Positions 15,665 to 23,910 of a DNA stretch of 33,238 nt are shown here, piece by piece. How positions within the stretch are numbered: the first letter of the stretch is position 1; each line of letters begins with the position of its first letter. A program made the position numbers and the translations under genes. Source of the stretch: Rhodocyclaceae bacterium (lineage in GTDB: Bacteria; Pseudomonadota; Gammaproteobacteria; Burkholderiales; Rhodocyclaceae); the NCBI GenBank assembly GCA_020445745.1, contig JAGRGB010000214.1:1-33238 (forward strand), written 5' to 3'. The notes beneath the pieces were generated by a model that saw only the letters and a program-made list of their open reading frames with translations, searched no databases and had not been told where the DNA came from.

Positions 15665-17568
15665 ATCGGATTATCAGGGTTGCAGTCGCGGTCCTGGCCG
15701 CGATGGCCTGCGCCTCGGCCGCCGCCGATGCGCGGGTGATCGTCAAGCTGCGCGACCAGACCACGGGCCTGCGGCAGGCCCAGGCCGTCGAGCGCACCCG
15801 CTCGCTGGCCCAGCGCATCGGCGTCGCGCTCGCCCACCGCAACCAGCCTGCACCCGGCATGCTGGCGCTGCGCGCGTCCGGCATCGCGATCGGCGACCTG
15901 CTGGCACGCCTGGCGGATGACCCGGCAGTCGAATTCGCCGTCGAAGACCGCCTGCGCACGGCCCGTGCGCTGCCGAACGACCCCCTGTTCGACACCCAGT
16001 GGTATCTGCAGTCGGTCGAGGCCGCGGCGATCGGCGCGGACCGCGCCTGGGACATCGTCACCGGCGACGGCGCGATCGTCGTGGCGGTGCTCGACACCGG
16101 AATCCGCCCCGGCCACCCGGACCTCGCGCCACGGCTGGTGGCGGGCTACGACTTCATCACCGACGCCGCGCTGTCCGGCGACGGCGACGGGCGCGACGCC
16201 GACCCGAGCGACGTCGGCGACTTCATCGATGCCGCCGCGCAGAGCGACCCGGCACTCCAGGCCGTCTGCGGCGCCGGGCTGCTGCCGCAGGAAAGCAGTT
16301 GGCACGGCACCCGGGTGGCCGGCATCATTGCCGCGGCCGGCAACAATTCGCTCGGTATCAGCGGCGTCAACTGGAACGCCCGCGTGCTGCCGCTGCGGGT
16401 GCTCGGCAAATGCGGCGGCTTCGATTCCGACATCATCGCGGCGATGCGCTGGGCTGCCGGACTGTCCGTGCCGGGCCTCGACCTCAACCCGACCCCCGCG
16501 CGCATCATCAACATGAGCCTTGGCGGCGAAGGTGCCTGCACCGCCGCCTACGAGCAGGTGATCCAGGAACTGCTGTCCCGCGGCGTGCTGGTCGTGAGTG
16601 CCGCCGGCAACGAGACCGGCCCGGTGGAATCACCGGCCAACTGTGCGGCTGCGCTGGCCGTCGGCGGCCTGCGGCACATCGGTACCAAGGTCGGCTACAG
16701 CAGCCTGGGCCCCGAGATCGACGTCAGTGCGCCCGCCGGCAATTGCGTCAATCCCACCCTCCCCTGCCTGTTCCCGATCGACACCACCAGCAATGCCGGC
16801 ACCACGACGCCCGCTGCCGACACCTATACCGATGGCAACGTGCCGACCATCGGCACCAGCTTCAGTGCGCCCCAGGTGGCCGGCGTCGCGGCGCTGATGC
16901 TGAGTGCGAATCCCGCCCTCGGTCCGAACGACCTGATCGATCGCATCAAGAGCAGCGCCCGCCCGTTCCCCAGCGACCCGACGATTCCGACCTGCCCGGT
17001 CACGGCCACCGGCATCGACAACCTCGGTCAGTGCAACTGCACGACGCTCACCTGCGGCGCCGGGATGCTCGACGCCGGCGCCGCCGTGGCCGCCGCCGCC
17101 GCCCCGGTGGCGGCGATCAGCGCCGCCGCGGCTGCAACCGCCGGCACCACCACCACGCTGGACGCCGGTGCCAGCGTGGCGATGGCCGGACGCACCATCG
17201 TCGGCTGGCTGTGGTCCATCGTCAGTGCGCCGGACGGGGCCAGCCTGACCGTGGTCGACGCCGAGCGCACCGGCCTGCAGACGCCGGTCGAGGGCAGCTA
17301 CGTGGTCCGCGTGACGGTCACGGATTCGGCCGGCGCCAGCGACGAGGCAGTACATGTGGTCACGGTGTCCGCGGCCGCCCCGCCGCCCGTCAGCGAGCCC
17401 GAGCCGAGCGGCGGGGGCGGAGGCGGCGGCGGCAGCAGCGGCTGGCTGTTGCCGCTGACGCTGCTGGTCGCATGGCCGTGGCTGGAGGTCCGGCCGACGC
17501 GCCGAAGCCGATCCGCCGTCCACAACCGGCCCCCTAAAGAGATCGACCCCACCTCCGTTGACTGCTGA
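15661..17568 (+). CDS. Subtilisin-like (S8) serine protease with GlyGly-CTERM-like tail
   Basis: A 635-residue secreted protease. Signal peptide 1-24 (ACASAAADA); I9-like propeptide about 25-105; S8 catalytic domain about 110-475 with Asp145 (VLDTGIRPGHPDL), His215 (WHGTRVAG), oxyanion Asn317 (SAAGNETG) and Ser400 (GTSFSAPQVAG). Several Cys in the catalytic domain suggest disulfides. A beta-sandwich, PKD-like domain follows (about 495-570). The end has a Gly run (584-591), a hydrophobic stretch (about 594-610) and a basic cluster RPTRRSRS, the order of a GlyGly-CTERM sorting signal cut by rhombosortase. About 20 extra residues after the basic cluster are unusual. Its start overlaps the lipoprotein stop. 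Substrates unknown. Confidence 0.93.
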   Translation: MNRIIRVAVAVLAAMACASAAADARVIVKLRDQTTGLRQAQAVERTRSLAQRIGVALAHRNQPAPGMLALRASGIAIGDLLARLADDPAVEFAVEDRLRTARALPNDPLFDTQWYLQSVEAAAIGADRAWDIVTGDGAIVVAVLDTGIRPGHPDLAPRLVAGYDFITDAALSGDGDGRDADPSDVGDFIDAAAQSDPALQAVCGAGLLPQESSWHGTRVAGIIAAAGNNSLGISGVNWNARVLPLRVLGKCGGFDSDIIAAMRWAAGLSVPGLDLNPTPARIINMSLGGEGACTAAYEQVIQELLSRGVLVVSAAGNETGPVESPANCAAALAVGGLRHIGTKVGYSSLGPEIDVSAPAGNCVNPTLPCLFPIDTTSNAGTTTPAADTYTDGNVPTIGTSFSAPQVAGVAALMLSANPALGPNDLIDRIKSSARPFPSDPTIPTCPVTATGIDNLGQCNCTTLTCGAGMLDAGAAVAAAAAPVAAISAAAAATAGTTTTLDAGASVAMAGRTIVGWLWSIVSAPDGASLTVVDAERTGLQTPVEGSYVVRVTVTDSAGASDEAVHVVTVSAAAPPPVSEPEPSGGGGGGGGSSGWLLPLTLLVAWPWLEVRPTRRSRSAVHNRPPKEIDPTSVDC

Positions 17569-17589
17569 ACACGCAACTGAGGAGTCGTG

Positions 17590-17994
17590 ATGAAGCCGGG
17601 ACCCGTAGAGCGCCGCAGTTCGCAGCGCATCGTCACCCACCAGCTCGGTCAAAACCGATTTTGGCTGTCCTGGTATGCCGGTCGCGTCCTGCTCGAGAAT
17701 CTCTCGATCGGAGGATTCTCGATGAGCCTTTCCACGCCGCCGGCGAGTCACCGTCCGTTCGAGTTCCTGGTCGAGCGCGACGGCATCCTTGGCGGCGTGA
17801 GCGGTCTCGCCCAGGTGGTCAACTACAACAGCCACGTCAATGGCGGGCTCGCCGGCTGCCGCTTCGTATCCCTCAGCGACGAAGCATCCGACCGTCTGAC
17901 CGACTGGCTCGCGGGCCACGTTCTCGACGTCGCTGCGGTGCCGGTGAGCGACGTCGAGGCCGAAGACATCGTCCTCGGTCCGTCGATCGTCTGA
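17590..17994 (+). CDS. PilZ-domain c-di-GMP receptor protein
   Basis: A 134-residue single-domain PilZ protein. The two ligand-binding motifs are present: the Arg motif in ERRSSQR (RxxxR type, about 8-14) and NLSIGG (D/NxSxxG type, about 37-42). It should bind c-di-GMP and act through a protein partner. A strong ribosome site GAGGAG (17579-17584) precedes the ATG at 17590; a GTG three bases earlier is a less likely start. It begins 21 bases after the protease stop and may be cotranscribed, but nothing else links the two. A diguanylate cyclase lies elsewhere in the window (25002-27065). Confidence 0.85.
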   Translation: MKPGPVERRSSQRIVTHQLGQNRFWLSWYAGRVLLENLSIGGFSMSLSTPPASHRPFEFLVERDGILGGVSGLAQVVNYNSHVNGGLAGCRFVSLSDEASDRLTDWLAGHVLDVAAVPVSDVEAEDIVLGPSIV

Positions 17995-18015
17995 CCGTCC
18001 GATACGGGTCGCAGC

Positions 18016-18036
18016 TGCCGGCGTCCGTCGCCGGCA
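18016..18036. terminator. 8-bp hairpin between convergent PilZ and UspA genes
   Basis: TGCCGGCG and CGCCGGCA pair perfectly around a 5-base loop TCCGT, directly next to the UspA stop codon. No T-run follows on either strand, so it may stop transcription inefficiently or protect mRNA 3' ends. Confidence 0.45.
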
Positions 18037-18465
18037 TCAGCCCTTGACCACCATCACCGAACAATCGGCCAGTTGCACCACCCGCGACGCACACGAACCC
18101 AGCAGGGTCTTCTCGAGACCCTTGGCATGGGACGGAATGACGATCAGGTCGACACCGAGCCGGCCGGCCTGCCCGGCGATCTGTTCCGCCGGATTGCCCT
18201 GCGCGACCAGCGCGACGGTACGGATCTCCGCCGGAAAGGTATCCGCCACGTAGGCGCGCAGGCTCCTGGCGACCTCCTCGGTGGCCTTCTCCATCGCCGA
18301 ATCCGGAAAGAACGACGCCACCAGCGGCATGCCGAAACCCGGGATCACGGTCAGCACGAACAGTTCCGCACCGTGACGGGCGGCTTCCTCGCCAGCGAAC
18401 TCGACCGCCTTCTTGGCGAGGCGGGTCGCCTGCAGGTCGATGGGCAACAGGATCTTCTCGATCAT
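18037..18465 (-). CDS. Universal stress protein (UspA family) linked to the TRAP transporter
   Basis: A 142-residue single-domain Usp protein (MIEKILLPIDLQATRLAKKAVEF; C-terminal VVQLADCSVMVVKG). The ATP-binding loop normally GxxG-x9-G[ST] is degenerate here (SHAKGLEKTLLGS lacks the first Gly and is one residue short), so nucleotide binding is uncertain. The start at 18465 gives the canonical N-terminus; an in-frame upstream ATG would lie inside the permease gene. It follows the TRAP permease by 55 bases. In Halomonas the UspA-like TeaD, encoded with the TeaABC TRAP transporter, tunes transport, so a similar regulatory job is plausible here. Confidence 0.85.
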   Translation of the reverse strand: MIEKILLPIDLQATRLAKKAVEFAGEEAARHGAELFVLTVIPGFGMPLVASFFPDSAMEKATEEVARSLRAYVADTFPAEIRTVALVAQGNPAEQIAGQAGRLGVDLIVIPSHAKGLEKTLLGSCASRVVQLADCSVMVVKG

Positions 18466-18520
18466 CGTCTTTCCCCGTTCGAATGGGTCGCGTCCAGGCG
18501 GACACCGGGTGGCGCCGGCG

Positions 18521-21103
18521 TCAGCCGCCACCGGCCTTGTGGCGGCGCAACTGCAGCATCGCCACCAGCGCCAGCAGTATCGTCGCCGGTATGAACATCA
18601 GTTGCTTCGGCGGCCGCTCGGCTTCGACCCGGATATCGAGGATCTGCCAGTCGAAATCGAGGCCGGCCTGCTGTGCCGGGCTGCCGAACGTGACGTTGTC
18701 GGCGAGCACCTTGCCGTCCTCGATGCGGGTCTCGAGGCCGGCGTTCATCAGCCGCTCCTGGCCCGATCCAGACGGCCCCAACGGCAGTTGCACGGCTTTT
18801 TCGACCAGATCCCCGTCGATCGTCTCGCCCTTGACCATCATCACCAGCTTGCCTTCCGCGGGCACCTGTTCGGCAAACTGGACGATCTCGGCGGCCGGCA
18901 CCACGCGGGTCGGCTCATACACCATGTCCCACCAGTAGCCCGGGCGGAAGAAGGTGAAGGTGACCAGCAGCAGCGCCGCCGACTCCCACAGTCGGCTGCG
19001 GGTCAGCCAGTAGCCCTGGGTCGCGGCAGCGAACAGCAGCATGCCGACCACGGCCCCGACGATCACGACGATCAGTTCGAACCAGCCATCGATGCCGATC
19101 AGCAGCAGCTGCGTGTTGAACACGAACATGAACGGCAGGATCGCCGTGCGGATGTCGTACATGAAGCCCTGGATGCCGGTCTTGATCGGGTCGGCCTTGG
19201 CGATCGCCGCCGCGGCGAAGGCCGCCAGGCCGACCGGCGGCGTGTCGTCGGCGAGGATGCCGAAATAGAACACGAACATGTGCACTGCGACCAGCGGCAC
19301 GATCATGCCTTCGTTGGCCGCCAGCGTCACCACCACCGGCGCCATCAGGCTGGACACCACGATGTAGTTGGCGGTGGTCGGCAGGCCCATGCCGAGCACG
19401 ATGCAGATCGCCGCAGTGAAGATCAGCGCCAGCATCAGGTGGCCACCCGAAATCAGTTCGACGAACTCGATCATGACCTGGCCGATGCCGGTCAGCGTGA
19501 TCGTGCCGACGACGATGCCGGCCGCGGCGGTCGCCACGCCGATGCCGATCATGTTGCGTGCGCCGATCGCCAGCCCGTCGATGCAGTCGTCGATGCCCTG
19601 GCGCAGCGTGCCGGCGGCAGGCTCGTGGCGGAACCGGGCGAGCAGCGGACGCTGGGTCAGCACGATCCCGATCATCAGCACGGTCGCCCAGAACGCCGCC
19701 AGCCCCGGCGAGAAGCGCTCGACGATCAGGCACCACATCAGCACCACGATCGGCAGCAGGAAATACAGGCCGACCTTGACCGTGGGCCCGACCTCCGGCA
19801 ACTCCAGCACCGGGTCGTTGGGGTCGTCCATCTCCAGTTCCGGATAGCGGGCAGCGAACTTGAGCAGGCCGACATACGCGGCCGCGATCAGCAGCGCGAC
19901 GATGTAGATCGCGGCACCGCCGGCCAGCGTCTTGATCCAGCCGATGCCGTAGTACACCACCAGGCCGATCGCACAGGTGCCGGCGACGACGCCGGCGAAG
20001 CTCGCCAGCTTCTGGGCCAGGGTCGACCGGGTCCGGCGCGGCAGGCCCTTCATGTCGGCCTTCAGTGCTTCCAGGTGGACGATATAGACCAGCGCGATGT
20101 AGGAGATCACCGCCGGCAGGATCGCGTGCTTGATGACCTCGATGTAGCTTATGCCGACGTACTCGATCATCAGGAACGCCGCAGCCCCCATCACCGGCGG
20201 GGTCAGCTGGCCGTTGGTCGAGCCGGCCACCTCGACCGCGCCGGCCTTGGTGCCGGGGAAGCCGACCCGCTTCATCAGCGGGATCGTGAAGGTGCCGGTG
20301 GTCGCGACGTTGGCGATCGACGAGCCCGAGATCAGCCCCGTGGCGGCCGAGGCCACCACCGCCGCCTTGGCCGGTCCGCCGCGCATGTGGCCGAGCAGCG
20401 CGAACGCCATCTTGATGAAATAGTTGCCGGCGCCGGCCTTCTCGAGCATCGCGCCGAACAGCACGAACAGGAACACGAAGCTGCTGGAAACGCCGAGCGC
20501 GACGCCGAACACGCCTTCGGTGGTCAGCCATTGGTGCGACATCACCTTCGACAGGCTCTGGCCCTTGTGGGCGATGACCTCCGGCATGTAGGGGCCGAAG
20601 AAGGTATAGACCAGGAACACCGTGGCGACGATCATCAACGGCGGACCGAGGGCGCGGCGGGTCGCTTCGAGCAACAGCACCATGCCGCAGATGCCGACCG
20701 CCAGGTCCACCGGGGTGGGGGCCCCCGAGCGCGCCGACAGCTCCGTGTAGAACAGGAAGATGTAGGCGGCACTGGCGGCGGCGGCGATCGCCATGACCCA
20801 GTCGGCGATCGGGATGTGCTGGCGCGGCGACGATGCGAACGCTGGATAGGCGGTATAGGCGAGGAACAGCGCGAAGGCGAGGTGGATCGCGCGCACCTCG
20901 GTATCGTTGAACACGCCGACTCCGGCCATGAAGGGCAGCGGCGACGCCACCCAAAGCTGGAACAGCGACCAGACCAGCGCCGTGCCGAACAGGATCCGTC
21001 CGGGCAGGCCCGGCGGATGGCGTGCGCCGCTGTCGCTCTCGGCAACCATCTCCTGCAGTTCGCGATCGGTGTCGCGCACATCGCTGTCTGGTGTATCCCG
21101 CAT
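18521..21103 (-). CDS. Fused TAXI-TRAP transporter permease with DUF3394 tail
   Basis: An 860-residue inner-membrane protein combining the small (4-TM) and large (12-TM, DctM-like) TRAP subunits, the arrangement typical of TAXI systems. The N-terminal about 45 residues are cytoplasmic and acidic. The large-subunit core shows SGSSIANVATTGTFTIPLMK and GSTNGQLTPPVMGAAAFLM, and a second repeat with GMGLPTTANYIV and DDTPPVGLAAFAA. These paired half-site loops bind Na+ and substrate. The last about 170 residues are a DUF3394-type periplasmic domain with a PDZ-like segment (VTFGSPAQQAGLDFDWQI) and a final membrane helix. It works with the receptor encoded upstream. Substrate not predictable. Confidence 0.93.
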   Translation of the reverse strand: MRDTPDSDVRDTDRELQEMVAESDSGARHPPGLPGRILFGTALVWSLFQLWVASPLPFMAGVGVFNDTEVRAIHLAFALFLAYTAYPAFASSPRQHIPIADWVMAIAAAASAAYIFLFYTELSARSGAPTPVDLAVGICGMVLLLEATRRALGPPLMIVATVFLVYTFFGPYMPEVIAHKGQSLSKVMSHQWLTTEGVFGVALGVSSSFVFLFVLFGAMLEKAGAGNYFIKMAFALLGHMRGGPAKAAVVASAATGLISGSSIANVATTGTFTIPLMKRVGFPGTKAGAVEVAGSTNGQLTPPVMGAAAFLMIEYVGISYIEVIKHAILPAVISYIALVYIVHLEALKADMKGLPRRTRSTLAQKLASFAGVVAGTCAIGLVVYYGIGWIKTLAGGAAIYIVALLIAAAYVGLLKFAARYPELEMDDPNDPVLELPEVGPTVKVGLYFLLPIVVLMWCLIVERFSPGLAAFWATVLMIGIVLTQRPLLARFRHEPAAGTLRQGIDDCIDGLAIGARNMIGIGVATAAAGIVVGTITLTGIGQVMIEFVELISGGHLMLALIFTAAICIVLGMGLPTTANYIVVSSLMAPVVVTLAANEGMIVPLVAVHMFVFYFGILADDTPPVGLAAFAAAAIAKADPIKTGIQGFMYDIRTAILPFMFVFNTQLLLIGIDGWFELIVVIVGAVVGMLLFAAATQGYWLTRSRLWESAALLLVTFTFFRPGYWWDMVYEPTRVVPAAEIVQFAEQVPAEGKLVMMVKGETIDGDLVEKAVQLPLGPSGSGQERLMNAGLETRIEDGKVLADNVTFGSPAQQAGLDFDWQILDIRVEAERPPKQLMFIPATILLALVAMLQLRRHKAGGG

Positions 21104-21222
21104 CTCGATTCTCGCCTGTGGTGGCGCGGGTGCAGCGCGCCCTCCCGCCGGTTCGGTGGATTTCGGGGGTCGTCAGCGGCGCCCGTCCGCCGCGGAGCGG
21201 CACCCGCCCTGGCCCGGAGCTG

Positions 21223-21249
21223 CCGGCGGCGCAGGGGCAGCGCCGCCGG
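21223..21249 (-). promoter_or_regulatory. 10-bp hairpin between receptor and permease genes
   Basis: CCGGCGGCGC (21223-21232) pairs perfectly with GCGCCGCCGG (21240-21249) around a 7-base loop. It begins 9 bases after the receptor stop codon in the 155-base gap before the permease. No U-run follows. Such intercistronic hairpins usually protect the upstream message or partly attenuate, giving more binding protein than permease. Confidence 0.55.
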
Positions 21250-21258
21250 ACCTCCCGC

Positions 21259-22230
21259 TCACATCAGGCCGGCTTCCTTGTAGTACTTGGCCGCGCCGTC
21301 GTGCAGCGGCGCCGACAGGCCGTCCTTGACCATCTGCTCCTTCGTCAGGTTCTCGAAGGCCGGATGCAGCCGGAGGAAGTCGTCGAAGTTCTCGAACACC
21401 GATTTGACCACCTGGTAGACCGTCTCGGCCGGGGTGTTGGTCGATGATACGAAGGTCGCGCCGACACCGAAGGTCCGCGTGTCGTCGGGGTTGCCCTGGT
21501 ACATGCCCCCCGGAATCACTGCCTTGCGGTAATAGGCATTGTCGGCGACCAGCTTGTCGATCACCGGCCCCTCGACGTTGACCAGGACCGTGTCGCAGGT
21601 CGTCGTCGCCTCCTTGATCGAGCCGGCCGGGTGTCCGACCGTATAGACCATCGCGTCGATCTTGTTGTCGCACAGCGCCTTCGACTGCTCGGCCGCCTTC
21701 AACTCCGAGGCCAGCGCGAAGTCGTCCATCGTCCAGCCCTTGGCCGCCATCACCACTTCCATGGTGCCGCGCTGCCCCGAGCCTGGATTGCCGATATTGA
21801 CCCGCTTGCCCTTCAGGTCATCGAAATTCTTGATGCCGGCATCGGCCCGCGCGACCACGGTGAAGGGCTCGGCATGGACCGAAAACACCGCCCGCAGTTC
21901 CTTGTTGGGACCCTGTTCCTCGAACTGGCTGGTGCCGTGATAGGCGTGGTACTGCCAGTCCGACTGGGCGACGCCCATGTCCAGCTCGCCGGCGCGGATG
22001 GTGTTGAGGTTGTAGACCGAACCACCGGTGGACTCCACGGAGCAGCGAATGCCGTGCTCCTTGCGCCCCTTGTTCACCAGCCTGCAGATAGCCCCCCCGG
22101 TCGGATAGTAGACGCCGGTAACGCCGCCGGTACCGATCGTGATGAAGGTGTCGGCGGCCAGCGCCAGCGTCGAGGCGCCGGTCAGGGCGGCAGCAAGCAT
22201 GGAAGCGAAGACAAACTTTCTGGTCTGCAT
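21259..22230 (-). CDS. TAXI-family TRAP transporter solute-binding protein
   Basis: Periplasmic substrate receptor of the TAXI class (TIGR02122-like). The 323 residues start with a signal peptide ([27 protein letters not shown]). The mature protein has the family N-terminus [20 protein letters not shown], then [27 protein letters not shown] and [12 protein letters not shown]. The start at 22230 is supported by a strong AGGAGGAG (22235-22242). Characterised TAXI receptors bind small carboxylates or amino acids such as glutamate; the ligand here is unknown. Order receptor-permease-Usp on one strand suggests one operon. Confidence 0.93.
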   Translation of the reverse strand: MQTRKFVFASMLAAALTGASTLALAADTFITIGTGGVTGVYYPTGGAICRLVNKGRKEHGIRCSVESTGGSVYNLNTIRAGELDMGVAQSDWQYHAYHGTSQFEEQGPNKELRAVFSVHAEPFTVVARADAGIKNFDDLKGKRVNIGNPGSGQRGTMEVVMAAKGWTMDDFALASELKAAEQSKALCDNKIDAMVYTVGHPAGSIKEATTTCDTVLVNVEGPVIDKLVADNAYYRKAVIPGGMYQGNPDDTRTFGVGATFVSSTNTPAETVYQVVKSVFENFDDFLRLHPAFENLTKEQMVKDGLSAPLHDGAAKYYKEAGLM

Positions 22231-22287
22231 GTAACTCCTCCTGGTAGGTGATCGAGTCGAGTGCGGTTGCCGGAGCACACGCGCCGG

Positions 22288-22323
22288 GGCCGGGGCCGGA
22301 GCCGTCCGGCCGGCGCCCCGGCC
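22288..22323 (-). promoter_or_regulatory. G+C-rich inverted repeat upstream of the receptor gene
   Basis: GGCCGGGGC (22288-22296) and GCCCCGGCC (22315-22323) are perfect 9-base complements around an 18-base loop, 58 bases before the receptor ATG. The 236-base gap between the DadA-like and receptor genes holds no gene. The repeat may be a leader hairpin or the end of the DadA transcript, but chance is possible in such G+C-rich DNA. Confidence 0.3.
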
Positions 22324-22466
22324 ACAGGATCATCGGCGCCTGCGACAGGCGACGAACACGGTTGACGGCACCTTCCGCCGGTAGCGGGAAGCCGTTCCAT
22401 CGTTTAAGGATATACCCCGAAACCGCTGTCTGCCGCGCCAATGGCCGATCCGCAGGCAAAAAACGG

Positions 22467-23795
22467 TCACCGGAGCGCCGCCCTGGCGGCCCCTCGGCCT
22501 CCGCAATCGCCGCGCGAGGCCTCCCCGTCGCGCAGTGCCGCCGCCCCACCGGGCGCGAATGCCGCATCCGGCACCGGCGCGCCGCGCCCGGCCATCCGCG
22601 CCGCCAGCAGTCCGGCGCAGCCGGCCGCGAGGGTGAAACCGAGCGCACCGTGGCCGACGTTCAGCCACAGGCCGTCGATGGTGCTGTCGCCGACGATCGG
22701 CGTGCCGCCGGGCGTTGCCGGCCGCAGGCCGGCCCACGGTCGCAGGTCGGCGAGATCCACCGCCGCACCGAACCAGTCGCGGGTCTCGCGCGCGAGGGTC
22801 GCGATCCGGCCGGCAGGCGCCGAGGCGTCGTAGCCGACGATGTCGGCCATGCCGGCCACCCGCAGGCGATTGCCGATGCGCGCATAGACGATCCGGCGTC
22901 GCTGGTCGGTCACGCTGACCGCCGGCACACCACCAGCCTGCACGATTGCCGGACTGATGCTGTAGCCCTTCAGGGGATAAAGCGGCAGGCGGACGCCGAG
23001 CGGTCGCAACAGGTCGGCAGCATGGACGCCACTGGCGATCACGCAGGCATCGGCCTCGATGCGGCGCCGGTCGGTGCGCAGCGCGCGGAAACGGCCGCCC
23101 GATGCCTCGATCGAGTGCGCGGTCTCGGACAACAGGACGCGGGCCGGCGCGGGATGGGCACGCAGGCCGTGCTCGAAGGCCTGGCACAGCGCCAGGCAAT
23201 CGCCGACTTCCTCGTCCGGCGTGAAGATGCCACCGACCAGTTGCGGCGCGACCCGCGCCAGCGCCGGCTCGATGTCGCGACAGCCGCGCCCGTCGAGCAC
23301 CTGCCGGGGTGCGCCTTCCGATTCCGACCGCGCGAGCCCGCGGCACGCCGCTGCGAATGCGTGCCGATCACGATAGACGACCAGCTTGCCGTTGCGCCGC
23401 CAGCCGAAGTCGAACGCGGGATCACCGGCCAGTGCTCCGACCTGCTGCCGGCTGTAGCGCGACAGCAGCGTCAGTGCTGAGATCGACGCGGCGTGGTCGC
23501 GTCGGTTGCAGGCACGCAGGAATGCCGCCAGCCACCGCCATTGACCGGGATCGAGACGGGGACGCAGGCGCACCGCGGCGTCGCGGCCGAGCAACCAGTG
23601 CGGATAGCCGGTGAATAGCGCCGGATCGGCCAGAGGTGCGACGTGGCGGTAGGACAACTGTCCTCCGTTGGCGTGGCTGGCGCCGAGACCGACTGCATCG
23701 CGCGATTCGACCAGGCTTACCGCATGCCCGTCCCGCTGGAGGTACCAGGCGGTCGCCAGGCCGATGATGCCGCCGCCGACGATACAGATTTCCAT
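22467..23795 (-). CDS. DadA-like FAD-dependent amino acid dehydrogenase
   Basis: A 442-residue FAD oxidoreductase of the DAO/DadA superfamily, probably oxidising a D-amino acid (or related amine) to the oxo acid and passing electrons to the membrane. The N-terminal dinucleotide-binding motif GGGIIGLATAW follows MEICIV. The DadA-type signature GASHANGGQLSYRHVAPLAD appears near 38-57, and the C-terminal FAD-contact block has LWLNVGHGALGFTLAAG. A low-complexity, Arg/Gly-rich tail of about 30 residues follows. MEICIV at 23795 is preferred to upstream starts because it begins the Rossmann strand. It is divergent from a LysR gene that likely controls it, and upstream of the TRAP receptor on the same strand. 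Confidence 0.85.
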   Translation of the reverse strand: MEICIVGGGIIGLATAWYLQRDGHAVSLVESRDAVGLGASHANGGQLSYRHVAPLADPALFTGYPHWLLGRDAAVRLRPRLDPGQWRWLAAFLRACNRRDHAASISALTLLSRYSRQQVGALAGDPAFDFGWRRNGKLVVYRDRHAFAAACRGLARSESEGAPRQVLDGRGCRDIEPALARVAPQLVGGIFTPDEEVGDCLALCQAFEHGLRAHPAPARVLLSETAHSIEASGGRFRALRTDRRRIEADACVIASGVHAADLLRPLGVRLPLYPLKGYSISPAIVQAGGVPAVSVTDQRRRIVYARIGNRLRVAGMADIVGYDASAPAGRIATLARETRDWFGAAVDLADLRPWAGLRPATPGGTPIVGDSTIDGLWLNVGHGALGFTLAAGCAGLLAARMAGRGAPVPDAAFAPGGAAALRDGEASRGDCGGRGAARAALR

Positions 23796-23893
23796 ACCAT
23801 GAAGCTCACTTTGATTTGGCCGGAAATTCGGCCTGACGCATTTCATGATAGGGCTTGCAAGGGAGAATCGGGTTTCGGATGATTGGGATAGTC

Positions 23894-23908
23894 ATACCTT
23901 TAAGGCAT
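23894..23908. promoter_or_regulatory. LysR-type T-N11-A operator at the lysR start
   Basis: ATACCTTTAAGGCAT is a near-perfect palindrome (one mismatched pair) containing T-N11-A, the LysR-family box. It ends 2 bases before the first ATG of the LysR gene, inside the 115-base divergent gap with the DadA-like gene. The position suggests autorepression of lysR. A second dyad, GGCCG-N6-CGGCC (about 23818-23833), lies nearer the DadA-like gene. Confidence 0.6.
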
Positions 23909-23910
23909 GG

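Noticed and set aside
18413-21283. 956-codon plus-strand open frame opposite the TRAP permease gene
   Set aside because: Highly His/Arg/Asp-rich, low-complexity translation typical of the antisense frame of a G+C-rich gene; the minus-strand permease is unmistakable.
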